Below the pieces are notes generated by a model. It was not told the origin of the DNA and made no database searches. It was given only the letters and a program-made list of their open reading frames with translations. The translations under genes and the position numbers were made by a program. 64,000 bases of DNA. Source: an uncultured Schlesneria sp. (GTDB taxonomy: Bacteria > Planctomycetota > Planctomycetia > Planctomycetales > Planctomycetaceae). Positions within the stretch are counted from its first letter, which is position 1. Every line of letters starts with the position of its first letter. Positions 25,040 to 34,557 of this stretch are shown one piece after another. The stretch lies in NCBI GenBank assembly GCA_903840265.1, contig CAIMFH010000190.1, positions 147,271 through 211,270 on the forward strand. Reading direction: 5' to 3'.

Positions 25040-26959
25040 GTGACTGATGGACCGCGTGATCCAACTGCGCTCGATACAGCCTCGCCGAATGCACACTCGG
25101 CGGGACGCGAGGGTGCGCTGCAGGAACTCGGCGGCCTGGTTCAAAAGCTGGCGACCTCCTTGGCGAAGCTGGAGAGCGCCGCGGTCGCCCTGCAGTTGCC
25201 GGCCCTCGCAGGTCGTGAGTGGTTCGACCTGCTGCAGCGAAAGCTACTCCCGCAACTTCAAGACGGTGCCTATCTGATTGTGGCGGTCGTCGGCGGCACG
25301 AACATCGGCAAGAGCGTCGTGTTCAACCACATCGCGGGCTTTCGAGCGAGCGCCAGCAGCCCACTAGCCTCAGGCACCAAACACCCCGTTTGTCTGGTCC
25401 CCGAACAGTTCACCGAGACCCACGATCTGCAGTTGCTCTTCCCTTCGTTTGAACTGCGTCCCTGGGCGGGCGGCGACGAAGCTCTACAAAGCATCCCCGA
25501 GAACTGTCTGTTTTGGCGCTCGCACGAACGAGTCCCCGACAACTTGGTGATCCTCGACACTCCCGATGTCGATAGCGATGCTCCCATCAACTGGCAACGA
25601 GCCGACGCCGTTCGCCAGGCGGCGGATGTGCTAGTCGCCGTGCTGACTCAGCAAAAATACAACGATGCCGCGGTGAAACAGTTCTTTCGCAAAGCGGCAA
25701 CCGAAGACAAAGCCGCGATCATCGTCTTCAATCAGGTCGAACTCCCCGACGACGAAGAGTACTGGCCCGTCTGGCTAAACACCTTCTGCAGCGAAACCGG
25801 CCTGAAGCCCGAATACGTCTACCTCGCCCCGAACAATCGCAAAGCGGCCGAGGCGATCGCCCTCGAGTTCGAAGAACGAGAATGGCAGGGAACGACGGGG
25901 CCACAGTTGACGCAACGTGGTTCACTTTCAGAAGTCCTCTCACGACTGCGGTTCGCCGAGATCAAACTGCGAACGCTACGCGGGTCGCTGCAGTTCGTCC
26001 TCGACAGCCACAGCGGAGCCCCCGCTTACCTGGAACAGATTCGTTCGCGAGGCCAGCAGTTTCGCGATGCTGCCGGAGTTTTTCTGCGACGCAGCATGGT
26101 CCAGAACGCCGATTGGCCCACGCCGCCAAATTCGCTGATCATCAATGACATGTGGGCCTGGTGGCGCAACCATCGCGAAGCCTGGACCGCCGGTATTCAC
26201 GGCTTCTACGGACGCATCGGCGGTGCCGTGCGAACCGGCTGGCAGGCAGTTCGCACACGTCTCGGACACACCGCTGTCGAGCCCATCAGTGCGTATCGCA
26301 AGCAGGAGTGGGCCGCGATCGTGCGAGTGCTGCAGCAACTGTACGAGCAGTTGCACATCATCACCACGCTCAACAACCCTCTACTCACGGCGCGATTGAA
26401 TCACTTGCTCTCGGGAACCTCATGCGAAGCACTGCTAAGTTGCCTGCAGCAAGAGCACGACCAGTTCGACTTCGACGCATTGATCCACGAACTTGTCAGC
26501 ACCGAAATGGAATGGCTGCGGACCGAGCGTCAACCACTGTTTGATCTGCTACGAAAAGTGGATGGAGCGACAGCAGTATTCCGCCCAGTCTTCACCGTGG
26601 GATTCGCTCTGAGCGGCGGTGTCGGGGCGGAGCACTTTCTGGTAGACGCTGCGACTCACACACTGACCCACATGGCCGTTGATGCCTCGGCCGTCGCAGC
26701 GACGACGGTCGCCGGTGAAGCGGCTGTGGATGCGGCGACGGGAATGTTGGGACAGGCCAAAGCCTCGCTGCTGCGACTGCAGGGAAAGTTCACTCAACGT
26801 CGCGAAGTCTGGCTCCTGGATCAGTTGAAGCAACACTTGCTGGGTGGACTGCTGGCCGAACTGGAAGCGGGCGCCACCGTCGCCGACTCCCCCTCCTTCC
26901 ATGAAGTGGCAGGATTGTTACAAGACCTGACGCGCCGAATGGGAGAGATCGAGTCATGA
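25040..26959 (+). CDS. Dynamin/Era-like GTPase, first of a coupled pair
   Basis: 639 residues from a GTG start. The P-loop is VVGGTNIGKSVVFNHIAG at about 83-100, with VILDTPDVDS (G3, about 173) and a VFNQVELP element that may serve as G4 (about 234). The C-terminal 350 residues are helical, ending with a Gly/Ala-rich segment (about 510-575, AVFRPVFTVGFALSGGVGAEHFL) that could bind membrane. Such proteins resemble YfjP/YjjA-type or dynamin-like GTPases. The stop overlaps the next GTPase start by 4 bases, so the two are probably made in fixed ratio and work together. Confidence 0.8.
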   Translation: MTDGPRDPTALDTASPNAHSAGREGALQELGGLVQKLATSLAKLESAAVALQLPALAGREWFDLLQRKLLPQLQDGAYLIVAVVGGTNIGKSVVFNHIAGFRASASSPLASGTKHPVCLVPEQFTETHDLQLLFPSFELRPWAGGDEALQSIPENCLFWRSHERVPDNLVILDTPDVDSDAPINWQRADAVRQAADVLVAVLTQQKYNDAAVKQFFRKAATEDKAAIIVFNQVELPDDEEYWPVWLNTFCSETGLKPEYVYLAPNNRKAAEAIALEFEEREWQGTTGPQLTQRGSLSEVLSRLRFAEIKLRTLRGSLQFVLDSHSGAPAYLEQIRSRGQQFRDAAGVFLRRSMVQNADWPTPPNSLIINDMWAWWRNHREAWTAGIHGFYGRIGGAVRTGWQAVRTRLGHTAVEPISAYRKQEWAAIVRVLQQLYEQLHIITTLNNPLLTARLNHLLSGTSCEALLSCLQQEHDQFDFDALIHELVSTEMEWLRTERQPLFDLLRKVDGATAVFRPVFTVGFALSGGVGAEHFLVDAATHTLTHMAVDASAVAATTVAGEAAVDAATGMLGQAKASLLRLQGKFTQRREVWLLDQLKQHLLGGLLAELEAGATVADSPSFHEVAGLLQDLTRRMGEIES

Positions 26960-28746
26960 CGACAGAATTGGCTCAACTCGAATTGCTGGCGCATATCGAC
27001 GAACTGGTCACTCAGTTATCGACGTGGTCCGCAGCACCTTCCGCATGGGAGACCGTCAGTCATGGCAAGTCTCTGGTGAAGCGGCTGCTGCAACGGATCG
27101 AACCGCTGCGCGCCCGCGTCGAAGCCCCGCTGGTCGTCGCCACGTTTGGCGGCACGGGTGTCGGTAAGAGTTCGCTGGTCAACGCGTTGATCGGCGAAGA
27201 AGTGACGATGGCCGGTCGACAGCGACCGACAACAACCAACCCGATCGTACTGGCGCATCCGCAGACGGACCTGTCAGCCTATGACTTGCCGTTGGCCGAC
27301 CTGAAAGTCGTCACTCGCGATGTTCCGCTGTTGCGAGACATTGTGCTGATCGATTGTCCCGATCCAGACACCACTGAAGGCGAAACTGCAGAGAGTAACC
27401 TCGCCAGGCTGCATCGCCTGCTCCCGTATTGTGACGTCCTGCTGTATGTCAGTACTCAGCAAAAGTACCGCTCGGCCAAAGTCAGCGATGAGCTATTGCA
27501 AGCCGCGAGCGGCTGCCGGTTAGTGTTCGTGCAGACTCACGCCGATCTTGATGAAGACATTCGCGACGACTGGCGCAAGCAACTGAGCGCGAAGTACTCG
27601 GTCAACGACCTGTTCTTCGTCGATTCCAAACAAGCCATTCAAGAACAGCGGTCTGGAGTCAGGCCGACAGGTGAGTTCGGTCGATTGATCGACCTGCTGT
27701 TCCGAGAGCTATCGGCAGCACAACGCGTGCGTATTCGGCGAGCCAATCTGCTGGGACTGGTTCACGAAGTGGTCGAACGGGCTCGTGACACGATTGCCGG
27801 GAATGCCGCAGCCGTCGAACAGCTTGAGCAGACGCTGGCCTATCAACGCAAGCACGCCACCGAGCGCATGGCCGCTCGACTGCAGGACGAATTGCTGGTC
27901 AGTCGCGGCTTGTGGGAACAACGACTGCTCGGTCAGGTCACTCAGTTGTGGGGCTACAGTCCCTTCGCTTCGGTCTTGCGGCTGTGGCATAGCCAAGCCG
28001 CGCTGCTGGCGTCCTACACATTGATGCGAGCGAAGTCGACTGCCCAGATGGCCCTCGTCGGCGCGTTCCACGGGTCGCGCTGGCTTGCTTCACGATCCAA
28101 ATCCAGCGAGGCCGATCGAAGACTGGAAGATGTCGCAACGCTCAGTCTGAGTGACGCGGATCTTCGCGAAGCTCAACTGGTGATCGCCGGACATGTTCAT
28201 ACGGCACGTCTGCAGCGTTCGATGTTGATGGATCAATCCTTCGATCGACTGCGACAAGCAGCGGCCGGTGTGCAGGACGAATTCATCACGGATGCCGCTC
28301 GACGAATCGACGATCTGATCCTGGAGACAGCGCGGCGGCATTCGCACTGGTTCACACGGTTTCGTTTCGAAATCCTGTTCGCCTGCTTGCCCGCATTTTT
28401 GCTCTATCGAGTCGGTCGCAATTTCTTCTACGACACCTTCTGGCTGGGCCAGCCGCATCTGGAAGCGAACTTCTACATTCCGGCGGCGCTGTTCCTGGTG
28501 TTGTGGTCCGCCTTGCTGGTGATGATGTTCACGGCTCGACTGCGCAGCGGCCTGACGCGGCGAGTCCAGGAACTCGCCAGTGAATTGGCCGCAGCCAAAA
28601 TGGGGGCCGGCTTGTTCCCCGAAATAGAACATGACTGTCGACAGTTCAGCGAAGAAAGAAATCGACTGGAGGCATTTCTGATGAAGATCGATTCGATTCG
28701 CAGCCAATACACCGGCACCAGCGAACTGGGTTCGGTGAAGGCGTAA
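26956..28746 (+). CDS. Membrane-anchored dynamin/Era-like GTPase, second of a coupled pair
   Basis: 596 residues. P-loop FGGTGVGKSSLVNALIG at about 57-73, G2-like TTTNP (about 86), G3 LIDCPDPD (about 125), then a G4-like VQTHADL. About 430-510 holds two membrane segments (FEILFACLPAFLLYRVG and the IPAALFLVLWSALLVMMF stretch) after coiled-coil-like helices. This fits a heterodimeric bacterial dynamin-like pair in which one partner is membrane-bound, but biochemical role is unknown. Its last base is the first base of the symporter-like gene, so all three are translationally coupled. Confidence 0.82.
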   Translation: MTTELAQLELLAHIDELVTQLSTWSAAPSAWETVSHGKSLVKRLLQRIEPLRARVEAPLVVATFGGTGVGKSSLVNALIGEEVTMAGRQRPTTTNPIVLAHPQTDLSAYDLPLADLKVVTRDVPLLRDIVLIDCPDPDTTEGETAESNLARLHRLLPYCDVLLYVSTQQKYRSAKVSDELLQAASGCRLVFVQTHADLDEDIRDDWRKQLSAKYSVNDLFFVDSKQAIQEQRSGVRPTGEFGRLIDLLFRELSAAQRVRIRRANLLGLVHEVVERARDTIAGNAAAVEQLEQTLAYQRKHATERMAARLQDELLVSRGLWEQRLLGQVTQLWGYSPFASVLRLWHSQAALLASYTLMRAKSTAQMALVGAFHGSRWLASRSKSSEADRRLEDVATLSLSDADLREAQLVIAGHVHTARLQRSMLMDQSFDRLRQAAAGVQDEFITDAARRIDDLILETARRHSHWFTRFRFEILFACLPAFLLYRVGRNFFYDTFWLGQPHLEANFYIPAALFLVLWSALLVMMFTARLRSGLTRRVQELASELAAAKMGAGLFPEIEHDCRQFSEERNRLEAFLMKIDSIRSQYTGTSELGSVKA

Positions 28747-29780
28747 TGTCGATACCAAGTACGAACAACGGTCAGCCCTCCTCCATGCGATGGATTGTTC
28801 AATCATGGTTTCTGCTGACGCTATTGATCGTGCTTCCCGGCGGAATGGGTTACGGATTACTGGCCAGCAATGAATGGCGACAAGCGATCTCGGGTCGAAT
28901 CCAGCCAGCTCCTACGACGATCGCCATTTTGTTTCTGATGGCGTTCAGCTTAGACAGCAGTCGCCTGCGGGATGCGTTTCGAACGCCCTTCCCCGTTATT
29001 TGGGGAACGGTGGTCAACATCGGCCTGCTCCCGCTGATCGCGTGGCCAGTAACGGTGTGGTTCTCATTGCCCGACTTTGCGCTGGGGTTAATGATTGCCG
29101 CGGTCGTCCCTTGCACTCTGGCCACGGCCTCGGTGTCGACGAGACAGGCCAAGGGGAACGATGCGATTTCACTTCTGATTACGTTGGTCACCAATCTCGC
29201 CTCGGTCTTCCTGACACCGCTGTGGCTGAAGTGGACGATCTCAATGGAAGCGGATATCGACCCGTGGCCGGTCATCGGCAACCTGGCCGTCACCGTCCTG
29301 CTACCGACAATCGTCGGCCAAGTCTCTCGGTTCGTACCGCTACTGGGGCCGATCGCAAAGGCGTACCGTTTTCAAATCGGTATTCTGGCACAGTGCCTGG
29401 TGTTGCTGGTCGTCTTCAAAGCGGCAATCGATGCCGGTGGTCGACTGCAGGAGCAGGATGTCTGGCCAGCAGGATTCGAATTCGTGGCACTCGTGCTGGC
29501 CTGCACGGGAGTGCATACGGCCGCGATGTTAGTAGCCCACGTGGGCGGACGCCTCTCGGGCATCGCTCGCGAAGATCGAATCGCGACACTGTTTGCTGGA
29601 AGTCAGAAGACGCTTCCAGTGGGCTTATTGGTGGCGGCCATGCCCGCGATCACTCATGGACGCAGCCTGCCGTTCATCACCTTTCCGATACTAATCTTTC
29701 ACGCCTGCCAGTTGCTAATGGATTCCGCGATTGCGGATCGGCTGGCCAGTCGCCATCAAAAGCCGAACGCCCCAGCCTGA
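28746..29780 (+). CDS. Bile acid:sodium symporter (BASS) family protein
   Basis: 344 residues with nine to ten hydrophobic helices, characteristic of the SBF/BASS fold: TTIAILFLMAFSLDSSRL near residue 58 (first cation-site helix) and VVPCTLATASVSTRQAKGND at about 120-140, which corresponds to the conserved crossover segment. Substrates of bacterial members range from bile acids to arsenite and organic anions, so specificity cannot be read. Cotranscribed with the two GTPases. The stop codon lies inside the stem of the terminator listed next. Confidence 0.88.
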   Translation: MSIPSTNNGQPSSMRWIVQSWFLLTLLIVLPGGMGYGLLASNEWRQAISGRIQPAPTTIAILFLMAFSLDSSRLRDAFRTPFPVIWGTVVNIGLLPLIAWPVTVWFSLPDFALGLMIAAVVPCTLATASVSTRQAKGNDAISLLITLVTNLASVFLTPLWLKWTISMEADIDPWPVIGNLAVTVLLPTIVGQVSRFVPLLGPIAKAYRFQIGILAQCLVLLVVFKAAIDAGGRLQEQDVWPAGFEFVALVLACTGVHTAAMLVAHVGGRLSGIAREDRIATLFAGSQKTLPVGLLVAAMPAITHGRSLPFITFPILIFHACQLLMDSAIADRLASRHQKPNAPA

Positions 29781-29804
29781 ATGATCAGGCCGGGGCGTTT
29801 TATT
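29766..29804 (+). terminator. Rho-independent terminator shared by convergent genes
   Basis: AACGCCCCAGCCTGA pairs with TCAGGCCGGGGCGTT (one mismatch), loop ATGA, followed by TTTATT. The symporter stop codon is within the left arm; the gene on - ends at 29828, so the hairpin may act in both directions. Confidence 0.8.
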
Positions 29805-29827
29805 CTAGCAGTCAATCACGACACGAA

Positions 29828-30280
29828 TCACTCGTCGTCGTCATCGTCGTCTGCTTCTTCTTCCTCTTCTTCATCATCTTCCGAGCGAACTGGCTTCTTC
29901 TTTGGCTTGACGGGTTCGTCATCCAGATCGACGACTGCCGTCTTGGCGATGACCACACCACCTTCGCCGAGGATCTCTTTAACGGGCTGAATGAAGTACA
30001 GCTTCTTGGACTTCAGCTTCAGCTGTTCGATTTTTTCGTGAGCCGCTTCGAGTTGGTCGTAAGCGAAGCGCCCTTCTTCTTTCATGCTGCCGCTGTAGAC
30101 GACCCAGACCAGTCGCTTGCGCGCCTGCACCTTTTCTTTGGTGCGTTTCGCGCGAGGGGCAGCCGCCTTCGTCGACTTAGCGCGCGTCTTTTTTTCTTCG
30201 CCGCCCTTTTCGCCGCCAGCGGCTTCGGCCGCTTCGACTTGCTTCCGCATTTCCAACCGACTGGGTGATTTACGAGGCAT
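29828..30280 (-). CDS. Lys-rich, acidic-tailed protein, planctomycete-type hypothetical
   Basis: 150 residues in three zones: about 1-58 strongly basic and Ala/Lys-rich (KKTRAKSTKAAAPRAKRTKEK, like H1 histone-tail or HU-extension sequence), about 59-120 a mixed beta/helix centre (RLVWVVYSGSMKEEGRFAYDQLEAAHEKIEQL), then KPKKKP and an unbroken acidic tail of 18 Glu/Asp residues. A charge-segregated layout like this suggests binding to nucleic acid or to another charged partner, but the fold is unknown. No leader. It converges with the symporter gene across the terminator. Confidence 0.75.
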   Translation of the reverse strand: MPRKSPSRLEMRKQVEAAEAAGGEKGGEEKKTRAKSTKAAAPRAKRTKEKVQARKRLVWVVYSGSMKEEGRFAYDQLEAAHEKIEQLKLKSKKLYFIQPVKEILGEGGVVIAKTAVVDLDDEPVKPKKKPVRSEDDEEEEEEADDDDDDE

Positions 30281-30914
30281 CGCCGTTCCTGAGTCTCTTT
30301 AAATGCCGAGCAGCTTTTCCGTTACCGATCCGCGACCAGCACGTAAATCGGGGTTGGGAGTATACTGCGACCAGCAGCTGATAACCAGCGCCGCAGCATT
30401 CCAAGGCGAAATCGAGTTGGCAGTCTGCGGAATTTGGGAAACGAGTCGTATTAGATCGTCTAGATCTATTGACTGGATTGTTGTCAAATTTCGGCGAATC
30501 AAGACGCATAACAGGTTACCCAAAAACATCTTAAGCCACTTCATTCCAGTACCGTCTCAGTTGGATGGGCATTGAGTGTGGGGTGAGCGTCACTGCCCGA
30601 AATTCGCTGAACTCGATTCAACCGGCCTCTTCGTTAGAACTCATTTTCTCGAAACAACCAGAATAGTTTGTGTATCCGGACTTTCCCGACCGATGAATAG
30701 ATGGAACGGGGAATCAGCGCGCCTGGGTTGGCGGAGCACGAGTTCCGTCTCCGCGGCAATTCTGGCCGGACCATGTGGTCCACCAAACGGCTGATTCGTC
30801 GTCCGGATTTCCGATGAAGTCCATTCGATGCCATTCTCGAATGTTTTGTCGCCGGATGAGCCCGTCCCAGCAGATTCGAAGACGGTCAGCGAGGAATCGA
30901 AGGAGAACCATTCC
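30281..30914. other. Intergenic region, lower GC
   Basis: 634 bases. No confident gene. The sequence from about 30430 to 30540 is A/T-richer than its surroundings and contains TTAGATCGTCTAGATCTATTG, which looks promoter-like but has no clean -10/-35. An 81-codon frame on - (30299-30544) is listed separately with low confidence. Confidence 0.5.
30299..30544 (-). CDS. Possible small protein (weak)
   Basis: 81 codons opening MKWLKMFLGNLLCVLIRRN, which would be a short hydrophobic N-terminus, followed by a helical stretch (SIDLDDLIRLVSQIP). There is only a weak GGA upstream of the ATG and no family resemblance. It lies in a gene-poor gap directly upstream of the basic/acidic protein gene on the same strand. 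Confidence 0.25.
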   Translation of the reverse strand: MKWLKMFLGNLLCVLIRRNLTTIQSIDLDDLIRLVSQIPQTANSISPWNAAALVISCWSQYTPNPDLRAGRGSVTEKLLGI

Positions 30915-32198
<1,284 letters not shown>

Positions 32199-32651
32199 TC
32201 GGATGTCCAGGGGCTTGCCCCCACGGACACGCGATGCTTCACACGGTCGGTCTGTCATGGGCCCACAAACAAGCTCGCTTCGAGAACCTTTAAGACATAG
32301 CGTCAGCTCTATCTGCTGCAAGGCGGCCAGTTGACCGTGATCTGGCTGCCGATGAATGGCTCAGCGTCTGCGAACCCTTTCGCAGACGCTGTTTCCATTT
32401 AATGACCGGGGTCAACAACCTGATCGCCATAATCGGTAAAGTCGGAAGATTCTCACAAGTTTTGACCTGAAAGACTCGATACATACAGCATAACCGTTCA
32501 GATCGGATGGCCGCTGGGTGTGACGAGGTCATCAGTTGATGATCTGCAGGACACATGAGAACCATCAGACGACTCACTTCCTGAGTCACCCTGATGGCGT
32601 CACCAGCCAACTTCGGCTCGACGTCGACAGTCAGCGAATTCCCGGAGAGGA
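32199..32651. other. Intergenic region with terminator
   Basis: 453 bases. Apart from a terminator-like hairpin (32363-32390) nothing is coded; the last 150 bases probably contain the promoter and leader of the lipoprotein gene. Confidence 0.55.
32363..32390 (+). terminator. Terminator-like hairpin after the BON-domain gene
   Basis: Perfect 12-bp stem (AGCGTCTGCGAA / TTCGCAGACGCT) with a 4-base loop CCCT, about 165 bases beyond the stop codon, followed by GTTTCCATTT. Confidence 0.6.
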
Positions 32652-33266
32652 ATGATGATGAAGCCAGGATCATTGCTCAAACGCATCAGTCTTATGGTCG
32701 GCCTCGGTCTGATGACAATGACCAATAGTGGTTGCATCTTGGTCTCGATGACGGGTTACGGCCTGTTTGCGGGCATGCTGTATAATGCCTTCCAACTGGC
32801 CGGCTTCTACGGAACGACGCCGCTGATCCCTGTCAGTCCGTATTACAGCGAACTGATTGAGGATGCGTATATTCGCGAAGAACGCTACGACAAGGTTCCA
32901 GTACTGGACCCCGTCGAAGGCGAACACGCGCCAACCTTCTGCCAGGATCCACCCTATCCTGACGAGGTCATGCGAGCCCTGCCCAATGAAACATCGGGTG
33001 GTGCGTCATTCATGGCCGAAACTCAACGCAGCAACGTCAAGATGGTGGTCGAGCCGATCGTGGACCGCATGGATGATTGCCGGTTCTACCCACTGGTCGG
33101 TCCCGCTCGTCTGCATCACTGCCACTACAAGTGCACCGTGTACTACGACAAGGTGATCCGATCCGACTGGCCAGTTCCGTTCTTCCACAAAGACGAAACG
33201 ATCCAGGTCGTCTACATCGATCACGATCACCTGATCCGCTGCACCGGCCCAGCGACTCCTCAATAA
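32652..33266 (+). CDS. Lipoprotein of unknown function
   Basis: 204 residues beginning MMMKPG, after GGAGAGGA. The lipobox TNSGC places the lipidated Cys at about residue 28 after a hydrophobic stretch (LMVGLGLMTM). The mature part has a short hydrophobic helix (about 33-48), a variable linker and a Cys/His-rich centre (DDCRFYPLVGPARLHHCHYKC at about 140-160) with three Cys and three His in a row, possibly a metal site. Similar lipoproteins occur in other planctomycetes but have no assigned role. Ends before a strong terminator. Confidence 0.7.
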   Translation: MMMKPGSLLKRISLMVGLGLMTMTNSGCILVSMTGYGLFAGMLYNAFQLAGFYGTTPLIPVSPYYSELIEDAYIREERYDKVPVLDPVEGEHAPTFCQDPPYPDEVMRALPNETSGGASFMAETQRSNVKMVVEPIVDRMDDCRFYPLVGPARLHHCHYKCTVYYDKVIRSDWPVPFFHKDETIQVVYIDHDHLIRCTGPATPQ

Positions 33267-33291
33267 GTCGCACGCCAACCAACGAAACACC

Positions 33292-33330
33292 AGAGCCCCG
33301 CTTGTTCGCAAGCGGGGCTCTTTTCGTTTT
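33292..33330 (+). terminator. Rho-independent terminator with TTCG tetraloop
   Basis: AGAGCCCCGCTTG and CAAGCGGGGCTCT form a perfect 13-bp stem closed by TTCG, followed by TTTCGTTTT. Ends the lipoprotein gene; also lies 43 bases beyond the stop of the convergent gene on -. Confidence 0.92.
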
Positions 33331-33372
33331 GAGTGGGGGGCGGGGTAAGACGCCGACGACAAGAATCAACCT

Positions 33373-33819
33373 CTAATCATCACTGACTTCAAAGCAGATG
33401 CTTCGACCGGAAGATGGTAAGAACCACTCGCGAACGTGATCTGGAACCGCGTACGTGGCAGGCCGCATTTCAATCCGCTGACCGACGACTGAGACAACGC
33501 AGTTTGCGTATGCAGTGAGCAGCACTTCGGGGTGGAACATAAACAAACCTGCGGCGGGATACGGAACCATCTTGTCAAAGACATTGAACTCGCCGTCTGT
33601 TGAATACTCTCGCAGCCAGTCAACAGCGGACGATACTTTCCACCAATTGCCGAGGCGATCTACGGTGGCCGGATGCGAACCGCGGAGCTGAGCCAATTTT
33701 GCCGTCAATTCGGCAAGGTATTCACCCATCGGTCGATCCGGGGGCAAAAACATCTCGCGGTGCTCGCGGATTCCTTTCACGACATCGACTATCTGGATCG
33801 AGTCGCGGTCATAGTGCAT
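33373..33819 (-). CDS. Hypothetical protein paired with a ribbon-helix-helix gene (possible toxin)
   Basis: 148 residues from ATG 33819, with GGAGG 8 bases upstream; a TTG at 33837 is the alternative. It is a compact cytoplasmic protein without leader (opening HYDRDSIQIVDVVKGIREHREMFLPPDRPMG) and with several Trp and His residues. The start overlaps the 3' end of the 52-aa gene upstream. The antitoxin-then-toxin order and overlap are typical of type II toxin-antitoxin pairs, but no toxin family is recognised, so that role is inference only. Confidence 0.6.
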   Translation of the reverse strand: MHYDRDSIQIVDVVKGIREHREMFLPPDRPMGEYLAELTAKLAQLRGSHPATVDRLGNWWKVSSAVDWLREYSTDGEFNVFDKMVPYPAAGLFMFHPEVLLTAYANCVVSVVGQRIEMRPATYAVPDHVREWFLPSSGRSICFEVSDD

Positions 33820-33824
33820 GTCGT

Positions 33825-33983
33825 TCACCTCCAGCAAACACTCGCGCCGACTGATGGCTCCCGCTCTGCCAATCGCTCAGCAACAATTTGTTTGACGAAG
33901 GTTCCGACATCCGTTCCCGCTGCGGCTGCCGTGAGACGCAAAGCGTTTTCGAGTTCGTCCGGGAAATTGATACTGACATTCAT
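33825..33983 (-). CDS. Ribbon-helix-helix (CopG-like) small protein, possible antitoxin
   Basis: 52 codons, too short for routine gene calling. The sequence reads NVSINFPDELENALRLTAAA then AGTDVGTFVKQIVAERLAER, the beta strand-helix-helix pattern of ribbon-helix-helix DNA-binding proteins. ATG 33983, TGA 33825, with the stop just 6 bases before the next start (33819) and GGAGGTGA spanning the junction. RHH proteins of this size are commonly antitoxins that repress their own operon; the promoter would lie to the right of 33983. Confidence 0.7.
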   Translation of the reverse strand: MNVSINFPDELENALRLTAAAAGTDVGTFVKQIVAERLAEREPSVGASVCWR

Positions 33984-34140
33984 CTGAGGACTCCTTCTCA
34001 CTCTGTCTTTTTACCATGGCCCGCCCGACGAGTCATGCACTCTTTTTGCCGAACCAAGCAGCACTGCGATGTTGTCCCGAGACTTTCACAGAATTGGCAG
34101 GGCACCCAGTGAAGTCGCGGACAATTAGCGAGAGGTACTG

Positions 34141-34515
34141 CTAGTGCTTCATTTCGGACCGTGGCCGCTCGCGCAAATCATCATGATCACGCGACTCGAA
34201 CTCCTGGCGGGCGGCGGCTTCGATTGCTGGATCAGTCGGAAGTGACCGCTTACGCAGCGACCGCCACTCGGCCAACGCATGCAACAAGCCACAAATGACG
34301 GATGTCGGGACAGAGATCTTCGCGGCTGGAAAGTGGCGTAGCAGATCCCACTGATAGCCCAGCAACGGCAAAATCAGGCTGACCAAGCCCCACACGATCC
34401 AAGGACTCGCGGCGCCCAGAATTCCAAACGCAACGATCCTGACAACGTCGACGAACCGCATCTTCGCTTTCGATGCGGTTTCGTCGAGTTGTGAGGTTGA
34501 AGATCGAGAGTCCAT
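34141..34515 (-). CDS. Small membrane protein of unknown function
   Basis: 124 residues. Two hydrophobic segments (about 24-50, VVRIVAFGILGAASPWIVWGLVSLILPL, and 66-85) flanked by charged ends; the C-terminal 40 residues are acidic/basic mixed and likely cytoplasmic (ESRDHDDLRERPRSE). No family recognised. It begins 43 bases after the glucan phosphorylase stop on the same strand, so it may be the last gene of that transcript. Confidence 0.65.
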   Translation of the reverse strand: MDSRSSTSQLDETASKAKMRFVDVVRIVAFGILGAASPWIVWGLVSLILPLLGYQWDLLRHFPAAKISVPTSVICGLLHALAEWRSLRKRSLPTDPAIEAAARQEFESRDHDDLRERPRSEMKH

Positions 34516-34557
34516 CAGCGGCTGGTTCTTTTGAGGACAACCGAGTAAATCGTTCGA

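Noticed and set aside
33373..33819. GyrB-like reading of the 148-residue protein's opening
   Set aside because: The resemblance of IVDVVKGIREHREMFLP to the GyrB start is short and the ATP-binding motifs are missing.
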